A stretch of 20,674 nucleotides of DNA from positions 1-20,674 of the forward strand of contig QHPA01000003.1 of assembly GCA_003218935.1 (NCBI GenBank), in the 5' to 3' direction. Position numbers and translations under genes: made by a program. Under the pieces are notes generated by a model. It was given only the letters and a program-made list of their open reading frames with translations, was not told where the DNA came from and did no database searches. How positions within the stretch are numbered: position 1 is the stretch's first letter; every line of letters starts with the position of its first letter. Below are positions 1-8,538 of the stretch, one piece after another. Source of the DNA: Verrucomicrobiota bacterium (GTDB lineage: Bacteria; Verrucomicrobiota; Verrucomicrobiia; Limisphaerales; AV2).

Positions 1-3000
1 AAAAAAATGCTCGACGAGGAAGGCCGCGTCATGGTGCTGCGCGCGTTGCTGGCGCAAAAACAGAAGGAGTTGAAAATCTTTCGGGCCACAGCGCTGCTGC
101 CGGGCTTCGCGCAACAACTGAGTCTGCTGCTCCGCGAACTGCAGCGACACCAGCATTCGCCGGAAAAGGTCTTCGCGCTGGCAAGCGAAGTCAATCTTTC
201 GACTCACCTGGGTGACAAGTTGCACGATCTGGCGCTCTTGCTCCGGGCTTATCTCGACTGGCTCGATCAGCACGAACTGCAGGACGCCGACGGTCTGCTC
301 GATCTGGCCACGACCGCACTGCAGGGCGAATCGAAAATCGAAAATCGAAAATCGAAAATTCGACTCGCCGGCTTGTGGCTCGACGGCTTCGCGGAGATGA
401 CGCCGCAGGAACTCGACCTGCTCGCCGCGCTCATGCCCTCCTGCGAACGTGCCACGATGGCCTTTTGCCTGCCGCGCGCGCCGAAGGGCGCGTTGCCGCG
501 CCTTTCCACCTGGTCGGTGGTTACCCGGACATTTCAGTCTCTGCACGCGCGGCTCGCCAGCCTGCCGGAAGTGAAGGTCGAAATGGAATCGTTGCCGGAG
601 GATTCGCGCGAAACCCGTTTCGCAGGCAACCCTGTATTGGGACATCTGGAACGGCACTGGGCCGATCCGGAACCTTATCCGGTACGGTCGGGTTCCATCC
701 AGGACTCACTGCGTGCCGTTGTTTGCGCGAACCCGGAGGCGGAAGCGACGTTCGCCGCGCGGGAGATTCTGCGTCACGTGCGCGGTGGCGGACGTTTTCG
801 CGACGTGGCCGTCGTGGTGCGCACCCTGGAGCGCTACCACGACGCGTTGCGCCGTGTATTTCATCGCTACGAAATCCCGTTTTTCCTCGATCGCCGCGAG
901 CGGGTCGCGCACCACCCGCTGGCGGAGTTGACGCGTTACGCGCTGCGCACGGCGGCATACGACTGGGAGCATGACGATTGGTTCGGCGCGTTGAAGACCG
1001 GTTTGGTTCATGCCCGCGAAGAGGACCTCGACGAACTGGAAAACGAAGCGCTCGCGCGCGGCTGGAAAGGGAGCGCGTGGAAGCGGCCGTTGAAAATCGC
1101 GAACGAGGAACATTTTGAAAAACGCCTTGAGCGATTGCGCCGAAAAATTGTTCCGCCATTTCAACAATTGACAAGACGCCTGGTAGCCGGCACAGCGCAC
1201 GGCGAACATCCAGGCGTGGAACCGGCGGCTGAGACAGGCGCCCAACCTTGCCGCCCGAACGGCGAGCAGCTCGCCGAAGCGCTGCGCGCGCTTTGGAGCG
1301 ACCTGAAGGCCGAGCAACAACTGGAAAGGTGGAACGCGGACGCCGCTTCAACTCCGCACCCCGCGCTCCGCGCTCCGCATTCAACAGTTCACTCGACGGT
1401 TTGGGCGCAGATGCAGTCGTGGCTCGAAAACATCGCGTTGGCCTTTCCCCGCGAGCCCCTATCATTGCGGGAATGGTTGCCGATTCTGGAAACGGGCCTG
1501 GGGGGCTTGACCGTCGGCGTGATTCCACCCGCGCTCGATCAGGTGCTGATCGGCACAATCGACCGCTCGCGCGATCCCGAACTGCAACTCGCTCTTGTGC
1601 TCGGCGTGAATGAGTCGGTCTTCCCGGCCGCGCCGACCACAACCGCCCTGCTGACCGAGACTGACCGCGACCAACTCGAAGCCGTCGGCGTCGCTCTCAA
1701 TCCGGGCAAACTCATGCAACTCGCTCACGAGCGTTACTATGGCTACATCGCCTGCACGCGCGCCCGCTCGCGGCTGGTGCTCAGTTGCGCCGCGCGCGAC
1801 GCGAACGACCGCGCGTTGAACCCGTCGCCATTCATCGCGCATTTGCAACGGCTCTTCCCCGATTTGCAGCGCGAGGCATTTTCATCCTCTCCGGACTGGC
1901 GCGCGAGCGAACATGCGAGTGAACTCACTGCGCCGCTGATCAAGGCCTGTCGGGCGCAGATTTCCGGCGTCAACGGCGGAGCCGCGCCGGCGAATCCACC
2001 CAACCCGCCTGCCCCTTCCCTGGAGGGGAACCCGGGCGTTTGCTCGCCCGATTCTTCCGAGCGGAAACAGCGCGGTTCGTTGTTCCACTCCTGGGAGGAG
2101 TCAGGGGTCGCTTTTCACGTTCGGGAGCGTTTGCTCGCTCTGGCCGCTTACGGCCCGACTGACTCGCTCTCCCCGGTGCTGGCCGCACAACTCTACGGCC
2201 CGGTGCTCCGCACTTCGGCGAGCGCGCTGGAGCAGTTCGCCGCCTGTCCGTTCAAGTTTCTCGTGCGCTCCGGCCTGCGCGCGGAAGAGCGCAGACTGTT
2301 TGAGGCCGATGTCCGCGAGCAAGGCAGTTTTCAGCACCAGGTCCTCGCCCGTTTCCACGAGCAACTGCGCGCCGGGAGCAAACGCTGGCGCGACCTCACG
2401 CCGCAGGAAGCGCGCGAACGTGTGGGCCGGATCGCCGATGAGCTTATCGGCGCGTTTCGCGAAGGCATGTTCCGCGCTGACGCCCAAAACCTCTTCGCTG
2501 CGCGCCGCCTCAAACTCGCGTTGCAGGATTTTATCGAGACGGCCGTGGGCTGGATGGAGCATTACGGCTTCGATCCGCACGCTGTCGAACTGGCTTTCGG
2601 CAACGATGGCGACCCGCTGCCCGCGTGGGAAATTGACCTGGGCACCGGCTATCGCATGGCGTTCCGCGGCAAGATCGATCGCGTGGACCTGGCGCGCGAT
2701 GCCGGACGCGCCGCCGCGCTCTGCGTGGTGATCGACTATAAATCGGGCGCGAAGAAGATTGACCCGTTGCTGCTGGAGCACGGCGTCCAGATTCAACTGC
2801 CCGCGTACCTCGCCGCGTTGCGCCGGCTGCCCAATCCCGGCCCGGTCTTCGGCGTGGAACGATTGATTCCCGCCGGCGTCTTTTACGTGAATCTGCGCGG
2901 GAGTTACCAAAGCGGCAAAAGCCGTCGCGAAGTTCTGGACGCCGCGAGCGAGGCGCGCCGGCTGGCGTATCAGCACACGGGACGATTCAGCCTGGAGGCG

Positions 3001-3318
3001 CTGCCGCGACTGGATCGCCGTTATTTGCAGTCTGAGGGCAGCGGGCAATTCAATTACAAGCTGGCGAAGGGCGACAAACCCAACCGAGCTTTCAAGGACT
3101 TGATCGAAGCCGACGAGTTGACCGCGCTGTTGGACCAGGTCGAGGAACAGTTGCGGCTGATGGGCCGCGGCATTTTCGCCGGCGACGCCAAAGTGGACCC
3201 GTATCGCAAAGGCAGCCAGACCGCGTGCGACCATTGCGATTATCGCGCCGTCTGCCGCATTGATCCGTGGACGCATGTGTATCGAACTTTGAAAAAATCC
3301 GATTCGGCGGCACCGTGA
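1..3318 (+). CDS. addB: AddB-like helicase-nuclease subunit (5' end outside window)
   Basis: Second subunit of an AddAB-type enzyme that resects double-strand breaks for RecA-dependent repair in the cytoplasm. The frame is open from base 1 and the first ATG (base 7) falls inside family-like sequence (LDEEGRVMVLRALL), so the N-terminal part with the usual P-loop lies upstream; about 1,105 codons are visible. The C-terminal nuclease shows GKIDRVDL and, at 2731-2751, IDYKSG, the catalytic Asp/Lys core. A Cys in CPFKF (2245) plus C-x2-C-x5-C near the C-terminus (3226, 3235, 3253) match the four Fe-S ligands of AddB. Three stretches look inserted: heptamer repeats at 331-358 and 1351-1378, and a Pro-rich segment at 1966-2112. 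The stop overlaps the addA start by 4 nt, indicating coupled translation. The family call is firm; the exact subtype is inferred from the gene pair. Confidence 0.88.
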   Translation, partial: KKMLDEEGRVMVLRALLAQKQKELKIFRATALLPGFAQQLSLLLRELQRHQHSPEKVFALASEVNLSTHLGDKLHDLALLLRAYLDWLDQHELQDADGLLDLATTALQGESKIENRKSKIRLAGLWLDGFAEMTPQELDLLAALMPSCERATMAFCLPRAPKGALPRLSTWSVVTRTFQSLHARLASLPEVKVEMESLPEDSRETRFAGNPVLGHLERHWADPEPYPVRSGSIQDSLRAVVCANPEAEATFAAREILRHVRGGGRFRDVAVVVRTLERYHDALRRVFHRYEIPFFLDRRERVAHHPLAELTRYALRTAAYDWEHDDWFGALKTGLVHAREEDLDELENEALARGWKGSAWKRPLKIANEEHFEKRLERLRRKIVPPFQQLTRRLVAGTAHGEHPGVEPAAETGAQPCRPNGEQLAEALRALWSDLKAEQQLERWNADAASTPHPALRAPHSTVHSTVWAQMQSWLENIALAFPREPLSLREWLPILETGLGGLTVGVIPPALDQVLIGTIDRSRDPELQLALVLGVNESVFPAAPTTTALLTETDRDQLEAVGVALNPGKLMQLAHERYYGYIACTRARSRLVLSCAARDANDRALNPSPFIAHLQRLFPDLQREAFSSSPDWRASEHASELTAPLIKACRAQISGVNGGAAPANPPNPPAPSLEGNPGVCSPDSSERKQRGSLFHSWEESGVAFHVRERLLALAAYGPTDSLSPVLAAQLYGPVLRTSASALEQFAACPFKFLVRSGLRAEERRLFEADVREQGSFQHQVLARFHEQLRAGSKRWRDLTPQEARERVGRIADELIGAFREGMFRADAQNLFAARRLKLALQDFIETAVGWMEHYGFDPHAVELAFGNDGDPLPAWEIDLGTGYRMAFRGKIDRVDLARDAGRAAALCVVIDYKSGAKKIDPLLLEHGVQIQLPAYLAALRRLPNPGPVFGVERLIPAGVFYVNLRGSYQSGKSRREVLDAASEARRLAYQHTGRFSLEALPRLDRRYLQSEGSGQFNYKLAKGDKPNRAFKDLIEADELTALLDQVEEQLRLMGRGIFAGDAKVDPYRKGSQTACDHCDYRAVCRIDPWTHVYRTLKKSDSAAP
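331..358 (+). repeat. Four tandem TCGAAAA heptamers inside addB
   Basis: Four perfect 7-bp units lie in the coding sequence and read as S-K-I-E-N-R-K-S-K-I, just before the conserved LAGLWLDGF strand. As 7 is not a multiple of 3, gain or loss of one unit would shift the frame. The AT-rich units stand out from the GC-rich gene. Confidence 0.9.
1351..1378 (+). repeat. Four imperfect RCTCCGC-type heptamers inside addB
   Basis: Units ACTCCGC, ACCCCGC, GCTCCGC and GCTCCGC stand in tandem within a low-complexity linker (around STPHPALRAPHS) of the AddB-like protein. The second heptamer array in one gene suggests acquired repeat sequence. Confidence 0.75.
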
Positions 3319-6300
3319 ACGAGCCGACCCCTAATCAGCAGCGCGCGATCATGGCGAATGGCAACGTCCTCGTCATGGCCGGAGCAGGGACGGGCAAGAC
3401 CAGCACGCTGGTTGAGCGCTGCCTGGCGCGGGTGTGCCACGAGGCGAATCCGGTTCCGCTCGACCGTATTCTGATGGTGACATTCACCGAGGCCGCCGCG
3501 ACGGAGATGCGAAAGCGCATCCGCGAAGGGCTGGAGCAAAGAGCCGCCGCGCAACCGCAGAACGAGTGGCTTGCCGAGCAACTGGCGCTGGTGGAAACCG
3601 CGCGCATTTCCACGCTGCACAGCTTCTGCCTCCAACTGACGCGCGAACACTTTTACGAGCTGGGCCTCGACCCCGAACTTACGGTGCTCTCCGCCGAACA
3701 AGCGCGGCTGGTGGCGCGCGAAACGCTCCAGGCGCTCTTGCAAAAGCATTACGCCGGTGACGACGCGCTCAGCGAGGCCGTGCAGCAGCTCATCCAGGAG
3801 CATGGCCGCGGCTGGGACCAGCCGATTCGCGACCTCGTCTTGCGCGTGCACGAATACACACAGACGCTGAGCGATCCGACGGGCTGGTTTGAAAAGGAGT
3901 TCTCGGCCCTGGAGCAATCTCAGCCGCAACCCTGGGCGACCTGGCTTCGCGAAGGCTTTGAGGATTGGCGACGCGTATGCGCCCCGATGCTCGAAGCGCA
4001 GCCGGAGGAAAACACGAACGCGCACGAGTGCGCCCGGATTCTGCGCAGGACGCCTGCCAACCCTTCGCGGGAACAAATCGCCGCGGCCCTGGCCGCGCTC
4101 CTTGAACGTGACAACGAGGAACATTGGCCGAACCAGAAGAAAACTGCGCATCGGAAGCCTATGGAAAAGCTGTTCGACGATGCCGGGTTCCTGCACGCGC
4201 TGGCCAGGGTGGAAGGGGAAACCGATCCGCTGACCGAGGACTGGAACTGGGTCCGTCCACAAATGACCGCGTTGCTGCGGCTCGCGCAGGAGTTCAGCCA
4301 GGAGTTTGCGGCCGCCAAGCGGGACAGAGGCGCGGTCGATTTCCACGACCTCGAACAGTTCGCGCTGCAACTGCTCCGGGATCGACAGGCAAAACGTCCA
4401 ACCCCCATCGCGCAACGGTGGCGCGAAAAACTGCACCTGGTGTTCGTGGACGAATACCAGGACATCAACGAGGCGCAGGACTCGATTTTGCGCGCGCTGG
4501 GCCGCGAAGGCGCGGAGGCGAACCGTTTTCTTGTTGGCGACGTGAAGCAGAGCATTTATCGGTTCCGGCTCGCGAATCCAAATATCTTCCAGCGGTATGC
4601 CGAAAGCTGGAAAGGTAACCAGGCGGAAGTCCTGGAAGCTACAATCAACCCGTCCTTGACCACTCCCGGCCGGGGAACCGCGCCAGAGCGCCCGGACGGA
4701 AGCCCCAATCCCTGGAAGAGATCAGGGGCGGGTCCCGGAGAGAGTGGCCAGGTCGTTCCACTGACCGACAATTTCCGCAGTCATGAGTCGATTTTGAATT
4801 TCGTGAACCACCTGTTCACCGGGCTGATGCGGCGCGAGGTCGGCGGCGTGACTTATGAGGACGGCGCGCGGTTGAGCTTCGGCGCCCCGAACGAACGCGC
4901 GGCGTTGTCCGCGGCAGTCGATCCGCGACCGCGAGTGGAACTGCATCTGCATTTGACAGGCAACAACCCGGAGAACGGCAACGACGAAGAAGCCCCTGAC
5001 GCCGACGACCTGGCCGATCTTTCCAACACGGAAATGGAGGCGCGGCTCGTGGCGCTGCGACTTCGCCACTTGCGCACGGAACAGCATCGTGTTTGGAAGC
5101 ACGGGAAATTGGACCCGGCTGATTGGCGGGACATGGTGATCCTGCTGCGTTCGCCGCGGAACAAGGCGGAGAGTTACGCCAAAGTGTTCGAATCCCTCGG
5201 CGTGCCGCTGGTGGTGGCGCGCGGCGGGTTTTACGAAAGCCAGGAGATCATCGACCTGCTCAGCTTGCTCACGCTGTTGGACAATCCGTTGCAGGACGCG
5301 CCGTTGCTCGCTGTGTTGCGCTCGCCGCTGGTCGGCCTGACGCCGGATGAACTGGCCACGATTCGACTGGCGCAGCGGGGCGGTTATTTTTGGACGGCGC
5401 TGGCTCGGTTTCATCGCGAGGTGGCAAAATTCAAATCGCAGTTCTCTCACGCGGAGATAATCGCGCGGGCCGGGTCGGCCTGGCCGAAAGTGGACGCGTT
5501 TTCGAAATCGTTCGCAGCATGGAGGCAGATCGCGCGGCAGGGATCGCTCTCGCAATGCCTCGAAGCGGCGCTCGACGAAACGTGTTACGAAGCCTGGTTG
5601 CTCACGCAGCGTCGCGGTGAGCAGCGGTGCGCGAATGTGCGGCGCTTGCTGGCGCTGACCAGACAGTTCGACCAGTTCCAACGACAGGGATTGTTTCGCT
5701 TCCTGAAGTTCGTGGAAGCGCAGCGCGACGCGGAAGCAGAGACCGAGCCGGCGCTCGCCCGGACGGAGAACACCGTCCAGTTGATGAGCATTCATCAGAG
5801 CAAGGGACTGGAGTTTCCGATTGTGGCGCTCGCGGACCTTGGCAAACGCTTCAACTTCGACGACCTGAAAACCGGCGTCATTTTGGACGAACACTATGGT
5901 CTTTGTCCGCTGGTGAAGCCGCCGCACACAGGCCGGCGGTATCCAAGCCTGCCCTGCTGGCTGGCGAAACGGCGGCAGCGCCTGGAAGCGTTGGGCGAGG
6001 AGCTGCGGCTGCTCTACGTGGCGATGACGCGGGCGCGCGATCGGTTGATTCTGGCCGGAACAGCGCCGCGCAAAAAAGTCGAAAATTGGCCGGCCGAGGC
6101 GACCACGCACTGGCAGGCACACCAGATTGCCGCGGCGAACAGTTACCTCGACTGGATCGGTCGCTGGCTGCCGTCGGCGACCGGCCATTCCGATTGGACC
6201 GCGAGCGGTCAAACCGCTCTGCTGGCATGGACGGTTTACGACAAGAGCGAAACGCGATGGGTGGGGCAGATCCAACCCCCGCCCGCTGATTCGGCCGAAA

Positions 6301-7109
6301 AACCCACCGCCAACCCGTCTCCGGGCGGGGAACTCGCTCACGCGGACGCGAGTCACTCTGAAGAACAAGAAAAGCTCGCGGCACTGCGCCGGAGATTGGG
6401 ATGGCGCAACCCGTTTATTGCCGCTACGACTGAGCCGGCAAAGACTTCGGTGTCCGCGTTGCGACGGCGCTTGCGCGACGAAGCCGATGACGAAGCGCGT
6501 CCTCTGTTTCCAACCTTGCGCCTCGAGCCTCGAGTTCATTTGCATTCGCGTGAAGCCGGAAAACAACTCTCGGCTGCTGAAATCGGCACGGCGCATCATC
6601 TGCTTTTGCAGAGGGTTCGCTTGGATCGGGTCGCCAGCTTGCGGGACTTGAAAAGCGACGCGGACCGGCTGCGACAAACCAGGGTGTTGTCGGACGATGA
6701 AATGGCCGCGCTGGACTTCGAGGCGTTGCTGGCGTTCTGGCAATCAGAACTGGGGCGCAGAATTCGCGCGCAACCAGCTCGGAATGTTCACCGCGAACTG
6801 CCATTTACGGCGAGGATGTCGCCGGCGGATTTGTTGTTGCTCAAGCTTCCGGTGAACGAAGGTTTGCCGGACGATGAGTTTGTGGTCGTGCAGGGTGTGG
6901 TGGACCTGGCGGTCATTTTGCCGAAAGAAATCTGGCTGGTGGACTTCAAAACGGATCAGCTGCGCGAGGGTGAGTTGGAGGAAAAAGCAGACTTCTACAG
7001 GCCGCAAGTGAAACTCTACGGCCTGGCGCTAAGCCGCATCTACCGACGGAACGTAACAGAATCCTGGTTGCACTTCCTGTCGCCAGGACAAACCAGGCCG
7101 GTGCGATGA
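3315..7109 (+). CDS. addA: AddA-like UvrD-family helicase with C-terminal nuclease
   Basis: ATP-driven DNA translocase and nuclease subunit of the AddAB break-processing complex, 1,264 aa. Numbered from the GTG at 3315: Q motif PTPNQQ (5-9), Walker A AGAGTGKT (22-29), Walker B/motif II DEYQD (379-383), motif III GDVKQSIYRFR (from 408), motif IV NFRS (from 486), motif V QSKGLEFP, motif VI YVAMTRARDRL. The C-terminal RecB-like nuclease has GTAHH and DFKTD (D1210, K1212). All catalytic motifs look intact. The GTG start is chosen because it overlaps the addB stop (GTGA); an upstream in-frame start at 3267 would overlap addB by 52 nt and adds no conserved sequence. Between motifs III and IV there are roughly 30 residues more than I expect, at 4658-4749. 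Another Pro/Ser-rich insertion lies near 6280-6360. Confidence 0.93.
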   Translation: MNEPTPNQQRAIMANGNVLVMAGAGTGKTSTLVERCLARVCHEANPVPLDRILMVTFTEAAATEMRKRIREGLEQRAAAQPQNEWLAEQLALVETARISTLHSFCLQLTREHFYELGLDPELTVLSAEQARLVARETLQALLQKHYAGDDALSEAVQQLIQEHGRGWDQPIRDLVLRVHEYTQTLSDPTGWFEKEFSALEQSQPQPWATWLREGFEDWRRVCAPMLEAQPEENTNAHECARILRRTPANPSREQIAAALAALLERDNEEHWPNQKKTAHRKPMEKLFDDAGFLHALARVEGETDPLTEDWNWVRPQMTALLRLAQEFSQEFAAAKRDRGAVDFHDLEQFALQLLRDRQAKRPTPIAQRWREKLHLVFVDEYQDINEAQDSILRALGREGAEANRFLVGDVKQSIYRFRLANPNIFQRYAESWKGNQAEVLEATINPSLTTPGRGTAPERPDGSPNPWKRSGAGPGESGQVVPLTDNFRSHESILNFVNHLFTGLMRREVGGVTYEDGARLSFGAPNERAALSAAVDPRPRVELHLHLTGNNPENGNDEEAPDADDLADLSNTEMEARLVALRLRHLRTEQHRVWKHGKLDPADWRDMVILLRSPRNKAESYAKVFESLGVPLVVARGGFYESQEIIDLLSLLTLLDNPLQDAPLLAVLRSPLVGLTPDELATIRLAQRGGYFWTALARFHREVAKFKSQFSHAEIIARAGSAWPKVDAFSKSFAAWRQIARQGSLSQCLEAALDETCYEAWLLTQRRGEQRCANVRRLLALTRQFDQFQRQGLFRFLKFVEAQRDAEAETEPALARTENTVQLMSIHQSKGLEFPIVALADLGKRFNFDDLKTGVILDEHYGLCPLVKPPHTGRRYPSLPCWLAKRRQRLEALGEELRLLYVAMTRARDRLILAGTAPRKKVENWPAEATTHWQAHQIAAANSYLDWIGRWLPSATGHSDWTASGQTALLAWTVYDKSETRWVGQIQPPPADSAEKPTANPSPGGELAHADASHSEEQEKLAALRRRLGWRNPFIAATTEPAKTSVSALRRRLRDEADDEARPLFPTLRLEPRVHLHSREAGKQLSAAEIGTAHHLLLQRVRLDRVASLRDLKSDADRLRQTRVLSDDEMAALDFEALLAFWQSELGRRIRAQPARNVHRELPFTARMSPADLLLLKLPVNEGLPDDEFVVVQGVVDLAVILPKEIWLVDFKTDQLREGELEEKADFYRPQVKLYGLALSRIYRRNVTESWLHFLSPGQTRPVR
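4658..4749 (+). repeat. Candidate in-frame inserted element in addA
   Basis: A roughly 92-bp Pro/Gly-rich segment between motif III and NFRS, bounded by near-inverted ends GACCACTC and GAGTGGCC (7 of 8 complementary). Its translation has no resemblance to AddA at this place and it keeps the frame. It is either a small interspersed repeat tolerated in the protein or a lineage-specific loop. Confidence 0.4.
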
Positions 7110-7142
7110 CGTCCGCTCCCGGCAACAACGAAGCGCGACTGC

Positions 7143-8071
7143 TCAGGATCGAAATTGTTCCTCATCGGAATCCGGCGATTCCTGATGGGCGAACTCCTGC
7201 GCGGATTCGGCGTTCCCGGTCGGGGTCTCCGCGGCTTCCTCCGGCGGCGTTGCCGAAACTTCGCCTTCCGTTTCCGTCCCTGGCTGGTTCGGCGATGAAT
7301 TTTCTTCCGCGGTCGAAGACTGCGTCCGGTTTTCGTCACCAGCCGCGAAGGCATCGGGAGCGGATGGCTCAGGCGATTCACCTGGCTGCAAGGTGACGAG
7401 TGCGGGACGGACGAGCTGGCCCTGGAAGCTGTAGCCGTTGGCAACGGTCTCGGCGACCCGCGCTTCGGCCGCAGGCACAGCGCCGGAGTCGGCCAGTTGA
7501 TGCAGTTTGGAATCGTAAGACTCGCCGGGTATCGCGGTGAACGGGACCAATCCAACGCGCCGGGCGACATCCCGGCACGAGTCCTGGAACAGGCCGAGTT
7601 GTTCGACGAGGTTGGACTGGCCGGAGCGAACCGCTGCCTGATAAAGCGCGTAAATGTGGCTTTCTGGAGAAACTCGCTGAACGCCCGCGCTTCGGCAGTG
7701 ATGCCTTCGGCAATTTCGCGGGCGGTTTCGACGGCCTGGATCGAATGTTCGTGAGCGGTTTGCCAGTTGGCAGTGGCGTTGGTGATCTGGCGGCCGATGA
7801 TTTCGAGGTTCTCAATTTGCAGAACCGCGTTCGTGAGCCGGTCGGCTTCGGTCAGTTTCATCGCGGCGCGGTATTCGAGCAGGAACGGCAGCACGCCAAG
7901 CACACAACCGAGGCTCAGGCTGAGCACGCACCAAAGATTTTGCCAGGTGTTCATCGGCCATTTGCCATGCGCATAAGCAGCCCCCAGGATCAAATAGGCG
8001 AGCGTCACGAGCAGCACGTCCCCGAGAAAAAATGGCCATTTGGGAAGTTTGGGCGCAGTCCGTTCACTCAT
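7143..8071 (-). CDS. Membrane-anchored GrpE-like protein, frame broken near 7661
   Basis: The ATG at 8071 opens with MSERTAPKLPKWPFF, then two hydrophobic segments (about residues 12-32 and 43-64) and a charged helical, coiled-coil-like stretch. At about 7661 the frame is lost: upstream reads ARAFSEFLQK, and the continuation HIYALYQAAVRSGQ lies in the -1 frame. One added base (for example AAA to AAAA on the minus strand at 7661-7663) restores a 309-aa protein ending at 7143. The restored C-terminal part (AIPGESYDSKLHQL and VANGYSFQGQLVRPALVTL) resembles the beta-rich head of GrpE, the DnaK nucleotide-exchange factor; an acidic Pro/Glu tail follows. GrpE is normally soluble, so a membrane-bound variant is unusual. 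It converges on addA with a 33-nt gap. The GrpE link is by motif memory only. An upstream GTG at 8104 is a less likely start. Confidence 0.55.
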
Positions 8072-8191
8072 AGCAATGCCAGATGTAACGGATTTCGGCG
8101 TCACTGGCGATGGAAAAGTGCAGGGGCGCGCCGCGGGCGACCTGGCACTACCACCCTATCGAGTCCGGTCTGCAAAATTCCAAAGGCCCCT

Positions 8192-8250
8192 CACCCTGCC
8201 CCTCTCCCCATCCGATGGGGAGAGGGTGGCCTTCAGGCCGGGAGAGGGGA
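8192..8250. repeat. GC-rich palindromic intergenic repeat
   Basis: A perfect 13-bp inverted repeat CCCTCTCCCCATC / GATGGGGAGAGGG (8200-8212 and 8214-8226, 1-nt loop) is followed by GGCCTTCAGGCC and a third arm, GGGAGAGGGG. A related copy in inverted orientation is at 19036-19061. It looks like a REP-type dispersed repeat. Confidence 0.8.
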
Positions 8251-8501
8251 ATACCTGCGTCACATCAGCTTGGTGGTGGTGTCGAGTTGCGCCCGCGCGC
8301 CGCTCTCCGAGCCGGCGCGGGCGGCGGCGGAAATTCGCCTTCGCGCCCGGTCGGAGATCGGAGGTTCGGACGGCTGTCACACCCGCCTGCGCCGCGGTAG
8401 CGTCCTGACCTGGTGGGGGCGGTGCTGCTGCACCGCTGTGCGCCGCGGCAGCGGAGCATCCACCAAATTCAGGTCCGGACGCTGCCCCTGCTGCGCCCCC
8501 G

Positions 8502-8530
8502 TTGACACCCGCAGCGGCAAACCTTACGGT
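8502..8530 (+). promoter_or_regulatory. Possible sigma-70 promoter of the fumarase operon
   Basis: TTGACA (8502-8507), a 17-nt spacer, then TACGGT (8525-8530). The -35 box is perfect and the -10 box keeps TA...T only. The predicted start falls at about 8537, next to the ATG at 8539, which fits the lack of a Shine-Dalgarno sequence: the mRNA may be leaderless. Confidence 0.4.
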
Positions 8531-8538
8531 TGACGCGT

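Larger units (their letters stand above)
8072..8538. other. Intergenic region with repeat and possible promoter
   Basis: No convincing gene between the divergent GrpE-like and fumarase alpha genes. It holds the palindromic repeat at 8192-8250, a second hairpin (GCGGTGC, 4-nt loop TGCT, GCACCGC at 8419-8436), and a possible promoter directly before the fumarase start. Short Ala/Pro-rich frames on both strands look like a by-product of base composition. Confidence 0.6.

Noticed and set aside
331..358. CRISPR-like array
   Set aside because: Units are 7 bp with no spacers.
3240..6743. Long minus-strand open frames opposite addB and addA
   Set aside because: They lack recognisable motifs and lie fully opposite genes with intact catalytic motifs; typical in GC-rich DNA.
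7655..7680. Programmed -1 frameshift in the GrpE-like gene
   Set aside because: No X-XXY-YYZ slippery site or clear downstream structure was seen; mutation or sequencing error is simpler.
8156..8500. Ala/Pro-rich minus-strand frame between the GrpE-like and fumarase genes
   Set aside because: It runs through the palindromic repeat and its composition is explained by GC-rich low-complexity DNA.
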